Shown here: piece by piece, positions 5,313-12,522 of the stretch
Layout: every line of letters begins with the position of its first letter
Position numbering within the stretch: the stretch's first letter is position 1
Source: Campylobacterales bacterium
GTDB taxonomy: Bacteria; Campylobacterota; Campylobacteria; Campylobacterales; JACAEZ01
Length of the DNA stretch: 14,607 nt
Assembly (NCBI GenBank): GCA_013388565.1
Contig: JACAEZ010000069.1
Coordinates: forward strand, 1-14,607
Direction: 5' to 3'
Program-made: the position numbers and the translations under genes
The notes under the pieces: model-generated
What the model saw: the letters and a program-made list of their open reading frames with translations, nothing else
Databases searched by the model: none
What the model was told of the DNA's origin: nothing

Positions 5313-6524
5313 ATGTATCTATTTACAAGTGAAGTGGTAAGCCCAGGACATCCTGATAAGTGTGCTGATATAATAGCTGATAGTATAGTCGATAGACTTA
5401 TCATGGGCGATAGTAAAAGTAGAGTTGCTAGTGAAGTGTTTGTAGCAGGAAAGCATGTTGTAATTGGTGGAGAGGTTACATCAAAAGTAGAGCTTAGTAC
5501 AGAAGAGTATAAGCAAATTGTAATTGATGCACTGAAAAAAATTGGTTACAATGGAAATCCTCACTTTACAAAAGCTGAATGCCTTCATCCAGATGATGTT
5601 TTGGTGCAAGTTTTATTAAATAGACAAAGCCCAGATATAAATCAAGGTGTCGATAAAGAAGATGGCGAAACAGGTGCTGGAGATCAAGGTATTATGTTTG
5701 GATATGCAGATATTGAGACATACAACTACATGCCAAGTGCTATCACTTATGCTAGAATGCTTATGGAAAAAGTCTATCACTATGCCTTAAATCATCCGCA
5801 TAAATTGGGTGTTGATATAAAAACACAAGTGACTATGGATTATGGCAATAAAGCGAACTTTGACAATTGTAATCCCCAAAAAATCCATACAATCGTAGTA
5901 TCAGCTCCATGTGTTAGTAGCATGAGCATTGATGAAGTTAGAGCTTTGATTATGGAGTTAATAATTGATACAAATTTGCCAAAAAATCTATTTAATCCAA
6001 ATGATTGCATTATTCATATAAATCCAACAGGTAAATATGTAAGCCACTCAAGCCTTCATGATAGTGGTCTAACTGGTAGAAAACTTATAGTTGATAGTTT
6101 TGGCGGTTATGCACCAATAGGCGGTGGAGCTCAATCTAGTAAAGATTATACAAAAGTGGATAGAAGTGGGCTTTATGCAGCTAGATATTTAGCCAAAAAT
6201 ATAGTAGCAGCAGGACTTGCTAAAAAATGTGTCGTTCAAATATCATATGCAATCGGTGTTGCAAAACCAACATCAGTCGCAGTAGATACTCATGGAACAT
6301 GCATAAAAGGTGTCGATGATGATAAATTATCAACTTTTGTGATGGAAAACTTCCCACTTACTCCAAATTGGATAACAAATAAATTTAGTCTTGATAAGCC
6401 TAGTGAAGAGACATTTTTATATGCAGATGTCGCAAGTAGAGGTCAAGTAGGACAAAGTGATTATCCATGGGAACAGCTTGATTGTTTATTTTTATTTGAA
6501 GAATTAAAGGTTAAGGCTAAATGA
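5313..6524 (+). CDS. metK: S-adenosylmethionine synthetase
   Basis: A 403-aa cytoplasmic methionine adenosyltransferase that makes S-adenosylmethionine from ATP and methionine. The N-terminal signature TSEVVSPGHPDK (5-16) holds the ATP-phosphate His13, and GAGDQGIMFGYA (121-132) is the family signature 1. The second signature reads GGGAQSSKDYTKVDRS instead of the more common GGGAFSGKDPTKVDRS, a variant I associate with Campylobacterota, and keeps the catalytic Lys and Asp-Arg. Length and termini are normal. It has its own -10 box at 5277 and a good Shine-Dalgarno, so it is probably transcribed apart from the toxin-antitoxin genes just upstream. It is a housekeeping gene and places this window on a chromosome. 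Two methyltransferases in the downstream sugar operon use its product, but a regulatory link is not shown. Confidence 0.97.
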   Translation: MYLFTSEVVSPGHPDKCADIIADSIVDRLIMGDSKSRVASEVFVAGKHVVIGGEVTSKVELSTEEYKQIVIDALKKIGYNGNPHFTKAECLHPDDVLVQVLLNRQSPDINQGVDKEDGETGAGDQGIMFGYADIETYNYMPSAITYARMLMEKVYHYALNHPHKLGVDIKTQVTMDYGNKANFDNCNPQKIHTIVVSAPCVSSMSIDEVRALIMELIIDTNLPKNLFNPNDCIIHINPTGKYVSHSSLHDSGLTGRKLIVDSFGGYAPIGGGAQSSKDYTKVDRSGLYAARYLAKNIVAAGLAKKCVVQISYAIGVAKPTSVAVDTHGTCIKGVDDDKLSTFVMENFPLTPNWITNKFSLDKPSEETFLYADVASRGQVGQSDYPWEQLDCLFLFEELKVKAK

Positions 6525-6554
6525 CATTGAATTAGTACATCATGTAAAATTTAA

Positions 6555-6657
6555 CACAAAAGAAGAGGCAAAGTAACCATTCAGCATCCTCTTCTACTTT
6601 TCAAAATGCCTATTTTGTGCGATTTTAATACTTAATTTAATGTACTGAATGGTTACT
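6555..6657 (+). repeat. Overlapping inverted repeats after metK, possible pseudoknot or small inserted element
   Basis: Three perfect complementary pairs interlock: CACAAAA 6555-6561 with TTTTGTG 6613-6619; GAAGAGG 6562-6568 with CCTCTTC 6588-6594; AGTAACCATTCAG 6572-6584 with CTGAATGGTTACT 6645-6657. The 5' arm of the 13-bp repeat lies in the loop of the second stem, so as RNA the set forms an H-type pseudoknot, and as DNA the 13-bp arms look like terminal repeats of an 86-bp MITE-like unit. No clear target-site duplication was seen. The first two stems followed by CGATTTT could also end metK transcription. Confidence 0.5.
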
Positions 6658-6681
6658 AAACAAAAATAATAACAAACTATA

Positions 6682-6710
6682 TTGAATTTTATAACAATAA
6701 AAGATTATAT
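6682..6710 (+). promoter_or_regulatory. Candidate sigma-70 promoter upstream of the glycan operon
   Basis: TTGAAT at 6682-6687, a 17-nt spacer, then TTATAT at 6705-6710. The transcript would start near 6717 with a leader of about 240 nt that begins with a 6-bp hairpin. Confidence 0.4.
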
Positions 6711-6906
6711 TTTTACAATGGTTATACTCTCCATTGGAAGATGAAATTAGGCGGTGGCTTAAGCAACATGAAAAAGTAGCTTAGATTTTTTAGGTTATTT
6801 GTACCAAAAATGGTTGACAAATCAGTGCTGGTATTTGAAACTTATTGATAGCTTAGTGAGTCATGGGCAAGAGAATGGGATTACATTTTTATTCTCTAAA
6901 TGTTGC

Positions 6907-6918
6907 TTTTTTTATATT
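6907..6918 (+). promoter_or_regulatory. Proximal promoter of the glycan operon (T-run plus TATATT)
   Basis: A T7 run passes into TATATT at 6913-6918, 38 nt before the first ATG, which is the Campylobacterota pattern of a T-rich stretch before the -10. The element sits between TGTTGC (6901-6906) and GCAACA (6919-6924), perfect inverted arms that could be an operator. Confidence 0.4.
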
Positions 6919-6956
6919 GCAACAGGTCTAATAAATAAAATATGAGAGAAAAGTAG

Positions 6957-8054
6957 ATGATTCCATTTTTAGATTTAAAAAATATAAATGCAGAGTATAG
7001 AGCAGAATTAATAAATGCTTGTACTAGAGTGATAGATAGTGGTTGGTATATTCAAGGAAATGAGTGTAAAGAGTTTGAAAAAGAGTTTGCTAACTATTGT
7101 GGTACAAAACATGCTATTGGTGTTGCAAATGGTTTGGATGCTTTGATTTTAATTTTAAGAGCATATAAAGAGATGGGAATTATGAGCGATGGTGATGAAG
7201 TGATAGTTCCAGCGAATACATATATTGCATCTATTTTGGCAATTTCGCAAAATAATCTTGTACCTATTTTAGTTGAGCCATCATTAGATACATATCTGAT
7301 AAATCCAGATGAAATAGAAGAAAAAATTACTCCAAAAACAAAAGCAATTTTACCAGTTCATCTTTATGGACAAACTTGCGACATGGATAAAATAGTAAAA
7401 ATAGCAAAAAAATATAACTTAAAAATTATAGAAGATTCAGCTCAATCTCATGGAGCATACTTTGGATATAAAAGAAGTGGAAACTTAGGTGATGTAAGTG
7501 GTTTTAGTTTTTACCCAGGAAAAAATTTAGGTGCTTTAGGTGATGGTGGAGCTGTTACAACAAACGATGATGAATTAGCACAAATTATTAGAGCATTAGG
7601 AAATTATGGTAGTCATAAAAAGTATGAAAATTTATATAAAGGTGTAAATAGTCGTCTTGATGAAATTCAATCGGCAATGCTTAGAGTAAAGCTTAGCTAT
7701 TTAGATAAAGAGATAAAAAATAGAAGAGAAATAGCAAACTACTATTTACAAAATATTAAAAATGAAAAAATAATTTTACCATTTGTGCGAAAAGAAGATA
7801 ATCATGTATGGCATCTATTTGTTATAAGAACAAGTAAAAGAGATGAACTTCAAAAATATCTAAGTGATAATGGTATTCAAACACTTATTCATTATCCAAT
7901 CCCACCACATAAACAAAATGCCTATAAAGAGTGGAACAATAAATGCTATAAAGTAAGTGAAAAAATTCATCATGAAGTGTTGAGTTTGCCTATAAGTGGT
8001 GTGCAAAGTTTGGAAGATACAAAAAAAATTGTGAATATTATTAATGAATATTAG
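6957..8054 (+). CDS. DegT/DnrJ/EryC1-family sugar aminotransferase (FdtB/QdtB-like)
   Basis: A 365-aa PLP-dependent nucleotide-sugar aminotransferase. The N-terminus ([15 protein letters not shown] ... [10 protein letters not shown]) and [12 protein letters not shown] resemble the FdtB/QdtB branch, which aminates dTDP-3-keto-6-deoxyhexoses at C3. The PLP Schiff-base lysine is Lys189 in [15 protein letters not shown]. Asp160 in [11 protein letters not shown] binds the pyridine nitrogen, and Gln163 follows. [14 protein letters not shown] is the conserved downstream motif. Length is normal. It is the first gene after the 432-nt spacer, with a weak ribosome binding site (GAGAGAAAAG). The 3,4-ketoisomerase (FdtA/QdtA) that should feed an FdtB-type enzyme is absent from the window, and the following genes make a CDP sugar, so the substrate is uncertain. 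It may act on CDP-sugars or serve a second route encoded elsewhere. Confidence 0.88.
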   Translation: MIPFLDLKNINAEYRAELINACTRVIDSGWYIQGNECKEFEKEFANYCGTKHAIGVANGLDALILILRAYKEMGIMSDGDEVIVPANTYIASILAISQNNLVPILVEPSLDTYLINPDEIEEKITPKTKAILPVHLYGQTCDMDKIVKIAKKYNLKIIEDSAQSHGAYFGYKRSGNLGDVSGFSFYPGKNLGALGDGGAVTTNDDELAQIIRALGNYGSHKKYENLYKGVNSRLDEIQSAMLRVKLSYLDKEIKNRREIANYYLQNIKNEKIILPFVRKEDNHVWHLFVIRTSKRDELQKYLSDNGIQTLIHYPIPPHKQNAYKEWNNKCYKVSEKIHHEVLSLPISGVQSLEDTKKIVNIINEY

Positions 8055-8069
8055 AAAGTTGGTATTTTC

Positions 8070-8843
8070 ATGAAAGTTTTAATATTAGCGGGTGGCTATG
8101 GTACAAGATTATCAGAAGAGACAGATATAAGACCAAAACCGATGGTAGAAATTGGTGGAAAGCCAATTCTTTGGCATATCATGAAGATATATAGCAGTTA
8201 TGGTTTTAATGAATTTGTGGTTTTGCTAGGCTATAAGGGGTATTATATAAAAGAGTATTTTGCTAACTATTTTTTACATCAAAGCGATGTTACATTAGAT
8301 ATTCAAACTGGAAAAATGGAGGTTCATAATAATTCAAGTGAACCTTGGAAAATCACTCTTTTAGATACAGGCTTGAGCAACATGACAGGTAGTAGAATAA
8401 AACAAGCTGAAAAATTTGTAAATAATGAACCGTTTATGCTTACTTATGGCGATGGTGTAGCTGATGTAAATATATCAGAGTTACTTAAATTTCACTCCTC
8501 TCACAGTAAAGCTATGACTATGACTTCAGCTCAACCAGATGGTAGATTTGGAGCATTAAATATTGAAGATGGTAACAAAGTAACACATTTTCTTGAAAAA
8601 CCTAAAGGTGATGGTGGTTGGGTTAATGTTGGATTTTTTGTATGCGAACCAAAAGTATTTGATTATTTGAGTTTTGATGAAAATTGCATATTTGAACAAC
8701 TTCCTTTACAAAGTTTGGCAAAAGATGGTGAAATATTTACATACAAACATGATGGTTTTTGGAAACCTATGGATACACTTAGAGACAAACAAGAGCTTCA
8801 GAAACTTTGGGATACAAATAAAGCCCCATGGAAAGTATGGTAA
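8070..8843 (+). CDS. rfbF: Glucose-1-phosphate cytidylyltransferase
   Basis: A 257-aa cytoplasmic enzyme that makes CDP-glucose from CTP and glucose-1-phosphate, the first step to CDP-6-deoxyhexoses. The nucleotide-binding motif AGGYGTRLSEET is at 7-18, with KPMVEIGGKPILWHIMK at 23-39. The metal-binding LTYGDGVADVN and the sugar-binding FLEKPKGDGGWVNVGFFV are present, all characteristic of RfbF rather than dTDP or UDP sugar pyrophosphorylases. Length matches RfbF (about 257 aa). It starts 15 nt after the aminotransferase and overlaps rfbG by one base (TAATG), so it is translated with the CDP-sugar genes. Confidence 0.95.
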   Translation: MKVLILAGGYGTRLSEETDIRPKPMVEIGGKPILWHIMKIYSSYGFNEFVVLLGYKGYYIKEYFANYFLHQSDVTLDIQTGKMEVHNNSSEPWKITLLDTGLSNMTGSRIKQAEKFVNNEPFMLTYGDGVADVNISELLKFHSSHSKAMTMTSAQPDGRFGALNIEDGNKVTHFLEKPKGDGGWVNVGFFVCEPKVFDYLSFDENCIFEQLPLQSLAKDGEIFTYKHDGFWKPMDTLRDKQELQKLWDTNKAPWKVW

Positions 8844-9910
8844 TGCAAGATTTATTTAATGAGATATATAAAAATAAAACAGTTTTAGTTACAGGACATA
8901 CAGGATTTAAAGGTTCATGGCTTAGTTTTTGGCTAAATCAAATGGGTGCAAATGTTATTGGATATTCACTACAGCCTTCAACAACTCCAAACCATTTTGA
9001 ACTATTAAATTTAGATATGGTTTCTATCATCGGCGATATTAGAGATATAGAAAATTTAAATCAAGTTTTTCAAACATATAAACCAGATATTGTATTTCAT
9101 TTAGCAGCTCAACCATTAGTTAGGTACTCTTATAGTTATCCAATAGAGACATATGAAACAAATGTAATGGGTGTTGTAAATTTATTTGAGTGTTGTAAAA
9201 AATCAAGCAGTGTTAAAGCAGTTTTGAATGTTACAACAGACAAATGCTATGAAAATAGAGAGTGGATTTGGGGATATAAAGAGAGTGACCCAATGGGTGG
9301 TTATGACCCATATAGTGCAAGTAAAGCTTGTTCAGAATTAATTACAAGCTCTTATAGAAACTCATTTTTTAATTTAAACGAGTATCAAAAATCACATCAA
9401 ATATTAGTTGCTACTGCTAGAGCTGGAAATGTTATAGGTGGTGGAGATTGGAGTATTGATAGATTAATACCAGATATTATAAAAGCTACTGTTAAAAGTG
9501 AGAAAGTTATTATTAGAAATCCAAATTCAACAAGACCGTGGCAACATGTTTTAGAGGCTATTTATGGATATTTATTATTGGGTGAAAAATTGTTAAATGG
9601 CGAAAAAGAGTTTGCAGATGCTTTTAATTTTGGACCAAATGATGATGATATGCTAAAAGTGATTGATATTTTGAAAATGTCAAAAGAGTGTTGGAGTAGT
9701 ATAGATTTTGAAATTATAAACAGTAATACCCTTCATGAAGCATCTTTACTAAAACTAGATTCTACAAAAGCTAGATTAAAATTACAGTGGAAACCTAAAT
9801 GGAACTCAAAAATTGCTATAGAACAAAGTATAGATTGGTATAGAAATTTTTATGAAAATGGTGAAGTTTTTACAAGTAAGCAATTAAAGGATTATATTGA
9901 GCAGATTTGA
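8843..9910 (+). CDS. rfbG: CDP-glucose 4,6-dehydratase
   Basis: A 355-aa NAD-dependent short-chain dehydrogenase/reductase that converts CDP-glucose to CDP-4-keto-6-deoxyglucose. I choose ATG 8843, inside TAATG with the rfbF stop. GGAAAG (8830-8835) is a good ribosome binding site for it, while the earlier in-frame ATG at 8828 has none. The dinucleotide motif VTGHTGFKGSWLS (16-28) is typical of RfbG. The active-site NVTTDKCYENREW holds Thr132-Asp133-Lys134, and the YxxxK pair is Tyr157/Lys161 in DPYSASKACSE. ARAGNVIGGGDWS and RNPNSTRPWQHV near the middle are also family hallmarks. Its product is the branch point for the next three enzymes. The gene overlaps the epimerase by 14 nt. Confidence 0.95.
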   Translation: MQDLFNEIYKNKTVLVTGHTGFKGSWLSFWLNQMGANVIGYSLQPSTTPNHFELLNLDMVSIIGDIRDIENLNQVFQTYKPDIVFHLAAQPLVRYSYSYPIETYETNVMGVVNLFECCKKSSSVKAVLNVTTDKCYENREWIWGYKESDPMGGYDPYSASKACSELITSSYRNSFFNLNEYQKSHQILVATARAGNVIGGGDWSIDRLIPDIIKATVKSEKVIIRNPNSTRPWQHVLEAIYGYLLLGEKLLNGEKEFADAFNFGPNDDDMLKVIDILKMSKECWSSIDFEIINSNTLHEASLLKLDSTKARLKLQWKPKWNSKIAIEQSIDWYRNFYENGEVFTSKQLKDYIEQI

Positions 9911-10457
9911 TATTTTAAATAGTGTATTAAATGGTGTTTATATTTTAAATATTAAACAATTAAGCGATGATAGAGGTTTTTTTGAGAGGCTTTTTTGTAA
10001 AGAGGATTTTAAAGATATAGGTTTAAAAAAAGAGATAGTACAAATTAATCGTTCATGTACTAAAAAAGTTGGTTCAATTAGAGGTATGCACTATCAACAA
10101 ATGCCAAAAAGTGAGACTAAAATCATTAGATGTTTAAAAGGTGAAGTACTTGATGTTGCTGTTGATTTAAGAGAAAACTCTCCAACTTTTTTGAAGTATC
10201 ATGCAGAAATTTTAAGTGAATATAATAATAAAATTATTGTTATTCCCGAAGGTTTTGCTCATGGATTTCAAGTCTTGAAAGAAGATAGTGAACTTTTATA
10301 TTTTCATACAGAGTATTATTCGCCACAAGCTGATAGTGGTGTTAGATTTGATGACCCCTCTTTAGATATTCAATGGTTATTAGAACCTACTGAAATATCT
10401 CTAAAAGATAAAAATTATAAATTGATAGATGAAAATTTTAAAGGTGTAATAATATGA
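9897..10457 (+). CDS. RmlC-type nucleotide-sugar epimerase
   Basis: A 186-aa cupin of the dTDP-4-dehydrorhamnose 3,5-epimerase family. It would epimerise the 4-keto-6-deoxy sugar at C5, or at C3 and C5. Motifs: DDRGFFERLFCKEDF (24-38), IRGMHYQQ with the catalytic base His65, VIPEGFAHGFQVL, and TEYYSPQADSGVRFDDP with the conserved active-site tyrosine (Tyr140/141). The start is TTG 9897, with AAAGG about 6 nt before it. There is no ATG upstream in frame, and a later start would cut into the fold. The long overlap with rfbG and the CDP-sugar context make a CDP-4-keto-6-deoxyhexose the probable substrate rather than the dTDP substrate of the namesake. Whether it acts at C5 only cannot be read from the sequence. 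Confidence 0.85.
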   Translation: MSRFDILNSVLNGVYILNIKQLSDDRGFFERLFCKEDFKDIGLKKEIVQINRSCTKKVGSIRGMHYQQMPKSETKIIRCLKGEVLDVAVDLRENSPTFLKYHAEILSEYNNKIIVIPEGFAHGFQVLKEDSELLYFHTEYYSPQADSGVRFDDPSLDIQWLLEPTEISLKDKNYKLIDENFKGVII

Positions 10458-11668
10458 AATGTCGTTTTTGCAATCATGAACTTAGTGTAGAATTTATTGA
10501 TTTAGAACATACTCCTGCATCAAATTCATTTTTAAAACATGATGATTTAAATAAAACAGAGTACTATTTTCCATTAAAACTATTTGTTTGTGATAAATGC
10601 TTTTTGGTTCAAGTAGATGAATACTTCAATCATGAAGCTATTTTTAGTGATGATTATGTCTATTTTAGTTCATTTTCTTCAAGTTGGGTAAATCATGCAA
10701 AAAATTATGTAGATATGATTAGTGAAAAGTTGTCATTAAATGGAAATTCAACAGTTATTGAAATAGCTTCAAATGATGGCTATTTACTACAATTTTTTAA
10801 ATCTAAAAATATTCCATGTTTTGGTATAGAGCCTACAAAAAGTACTGCAAATGAGGCAAGAAAAAAAGGAATTCATGTTATTGAAGATTTTTTTGGTTAT
10901 AAATTGGCACAAACATTGCAAAAAGCAGATTTGATTTTAGGAAATAATGTATTAGCTCATGTGCCTGATATAAATGATTTTGTAAAAGGATTAAAAGAGT
11001 GTTTAAAGCAAAATGGCACAATTACTATGGAGTTTCCACATCTACTCAATTTAATTTTAGAAAATCAATTTGATACTATCTATCATGAACACTTCTCTTA
11101 TCTATCACTTTATACAGTTAAACAGATTTTTAATAAACAAGGTTTGGAAATTTATGATGTAGAAGAGTTGCCAACTCATGGTGGTTCTTTGAGAATTTAT
11201 GCTAAACATAGTGAAAATTTGAATATTGAAATATCTAAAAATGTTGGATATATATTACAAAAAGAGATTGATTATAAATTAAATAGTTTAGATGGTTATA
11301 AAAATTTTCAACAAAAAACAGAAAAAATAAAATATGATTTTTTAGATTTTTTACTAAAAACAAAAAGAGATGGTAAAAAAGTTGTTGGTTATGGAGCTGC
11401 TGCAAAAGGAAATACACTATTAAACTATTGTGGTATCAAAAAAGATATGATTATTTTTACAGCAGATGCTTCACCGCATAAACAAAATAGATTTATGCCA
11501 GGAAGTCATATACCTGTAGTTTCACCAGAGAGAATAGAAAAGTTAAAACCAGATTTTGTAATAATATTTCCATGGAATATCAAAAATGAGATTGTTGAAA
11601 AATTCTCTTTTATCAAAGAGTGGGGTGGAAAATTTGTTACAGCTATTCCTAAATTGGAGATATTTTGA
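10454..11668 (+). CDS. SAM-dependent sugar C-methyltransferase (TylC3/NovU type)
   Basis: A 404-aa three-part enzyme matching the C-3 methyltransferases of deoxysugar pathways (TylC3, NovU, KijD1; about 410 aa). The N-terminal zinc-binding part has Cys3-x2-Cys6 and Cys46-x2-Cys49. The Rossmann SAM domain carries VIEIASNDGYLLQFF (101-115) and FGIEPTKSTANEA. The active-site strand TIYHEHFSYLSLY (208-220) carries the His/Glu residues that act as bases in this family. The C-terminal domain has VVGYGAAAKGNTLLNY, a conserved glycine-rich motif. Such enzymes methylate C3 of a 4-keto nucleotide sugar. Here that would give CDP-3-C-methyl-4-keto-6-deoxyhexose. The start overlaps the epimerase stop by 4 nt (ATGA). 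Identification as a C- rather than O- or N-methyltransferase rests on the full three-domain layout. Confidence 0.9.
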   Translation: MKCRFCNHELSVEFIDLEHTPASNSFLKHDDLNKTEYYFPLKLFVCDKCFLVQVDEYFNHEAIFSDDYVYFSSFSSSWVNHAKNYVDMISEKLSLNGNSTVIEIASNDGYLLQFFKSKNIPCFGIEPTKSTANEARKKGIHVIEDFFGYKLAQTLQKADLILGNNVLAHVPDINDFVKGLKECLKQNGTITMEFPHLLNLILENQFDTIYHEHFSYLSLYTVKQIFNKQGLEIYDVEELPTHGGSLRIYAKHSENLNIEISKNVGYILQKEIDYKLNSLDGYKNFQQKTEKIKYDFLDFLLKTKRDGKKVVGYGAAAKGNTLLNYCGIKKDMIIFTADASPHKQNRFMPGSHIPVVSPERIEKLKPDFVIIFPWNIKNEIVEKFSFIKEWGGKFVTAIPKLEIF

Positions 11669-12522
11669 AAGTTTTAGTAACTGGGGCTACAGGATTTATA
11701 GGTAATCATGTAGTAAATTTTATTTTAGATAACTATCCAAATGTAGAGCTTATTACAACATCTACAGATATAAATAAAGCAAAAAATTTTAGTTGGTTTG
11801 ATAAAACAACATATATTTGTCATGATATAAAAGATACAAATAAAAACTTATTTGAATATTTTAACTATCCAGATAAAATTATTCATCTTTCATGGAGAGG
11901 TTTGCCAAATTATAAAAATTTATTTCATTTTGAAGAGCATTTATTAGAACAGTATGCTTTTATAAAAAATTTAATAGTTAATGGTGCAACAGATATTACA
12001 ATAACAGGTACATGTTTTGAGTATGGAATGAAAGATGGAAGTTTAGATGAAAACATGATAACAAACCCTACAAATCCATATGGAATAGCAAAAGATAATT
12101 TAAGAAAATTTATAGAACAGTTAAATAAGTTTCATGAATTTAATTTTAAATGGGTTAGACTTTTTTACATGTATGGAGCTGGACAAAATGAAAATTCTCT
12201 TTTTTCACAACTTGATAAAGCCATTGAAAAAGAGGAAGAGCTTTTTAATATGTCTGGAGGGGAGCAAATAAGAGATTATTTACATGTTAAAGATGTGGCT
12301 AATAATATTGTAAAAGTATCTTTACAAAATAGTTTTTTAGGTGTGATTAACTGTTCAAGTAATAAGCCAATTTCTGTTAGAAAATTTGTAGAAGATTATA
12401 TAGCTTTAAAAAATAGCAATTTAAAATTAAATCTTGGATATTATCCATATCCAGATTATGAACCATTTGCTTTTTGGGGTAATAATAGTAGATTAAAAAT
12501 GATTTTGGGGAGCAGTTCATGA
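11665..12522 (+). CDS. NAD(P)-dependent nucleotide-sugar reductase (extended SDR)
   Basis: A 285-aa extended short-chain dehydrogenase/reductase. VTGATGFIGNHV (5-16) is the nucleotide-binding glycine motif. ITITGTCFEYG (111-121) supplies the Ser/Thr-type active-site residue, and Tyr139-x3-Lys143 in NPYGIAKDNLRKF is the catalytic pair. GEQIRDYLHVKDVA and INCSSNKPISVRKF are usual later motifs. As the last enzyme after dehydratase, epimerase and C-methyltransferase it most likely reduces the C4 ketone to finish the CDP-linked branched deoxysugar. The start is TTG 11665, overlapping the previous stop (TTGA), with TGGAGA just upstream as ribosome binding site. The stereochemistry at C4 cannot be predicted. 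An epimerase or dehydratase role is possible but fits the order less well. Confidence 0.8.
   Translation: MKVLVTGATGFIGNHVVNFILDNYPNVELITTSTDINKAKNFSWFDKTTYICHDIKDTNKNLFEYFNYPDKIIHLSWRGLPNYKNLFHFEEHLLEQYAFIKNLIVNGATDITITGTCFEYGMKDGSLDENMITNPTNPYGIAKDNLRKFIEQLNKFHEFNFKWVRLFYMYGAGQNENSLFSQLDKAIEKEEELFNMSGGEQIRDYLHVKDVANNIVKVSLQNSFLGVINCSSNKPISVRKFVEDYIALKNSNLKLNLGYYPYPDYEPFAFWGNNSRLKMILGSSS

Larger units (their letters stand above)
6525..6956. other. 432-nt spacer between metK and the glycan operon, no intact gene
   Basis: No credible complete gene is present on either strand. The first third holds the overlapping repeats at 6555-6657. The remainder holds two candidate promoters, a CAATGG/CCATTG hairpin (6716-6721 with 6731-6736) and an ops-like GGCGGTGGCTT at 6750-6760. 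Two short open stretches on + (YSPLEDEIRRWLKQHEKVA from about 6724, and a ~55-codon run ending near 6943) have no starts and no recognised family. They could be decayed coding sequence or chance. Confidence 0.5.

Noticed and set aside
6724..6943. Transposase remnant in the metK-aminotransferase spacer
   Set aside because: Short open stretches (YSPLEDEIRRWLKQHEKVA and a Trp-rich run) show no DDE or HUH motif I can recognise and no starts, so no call is made.
8828..8842. Earlier ATG for rfbG
   Set aside because: There is no Shine-Dalgarno before 8828. ATG 8843 forms TAATG with the rfbF stop and has GGAAAG at the right distance.
8674..8859. + strand ORF of 61 codons
   Set aside because: Alternate frame inside rfbF, whose own frame is unambiguous.
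11235..11417. - strand ORF of 60 codons
   Set aside because: Antisense shadow of the C-methyltransferase gene, low-complexity hydrophobic composition.
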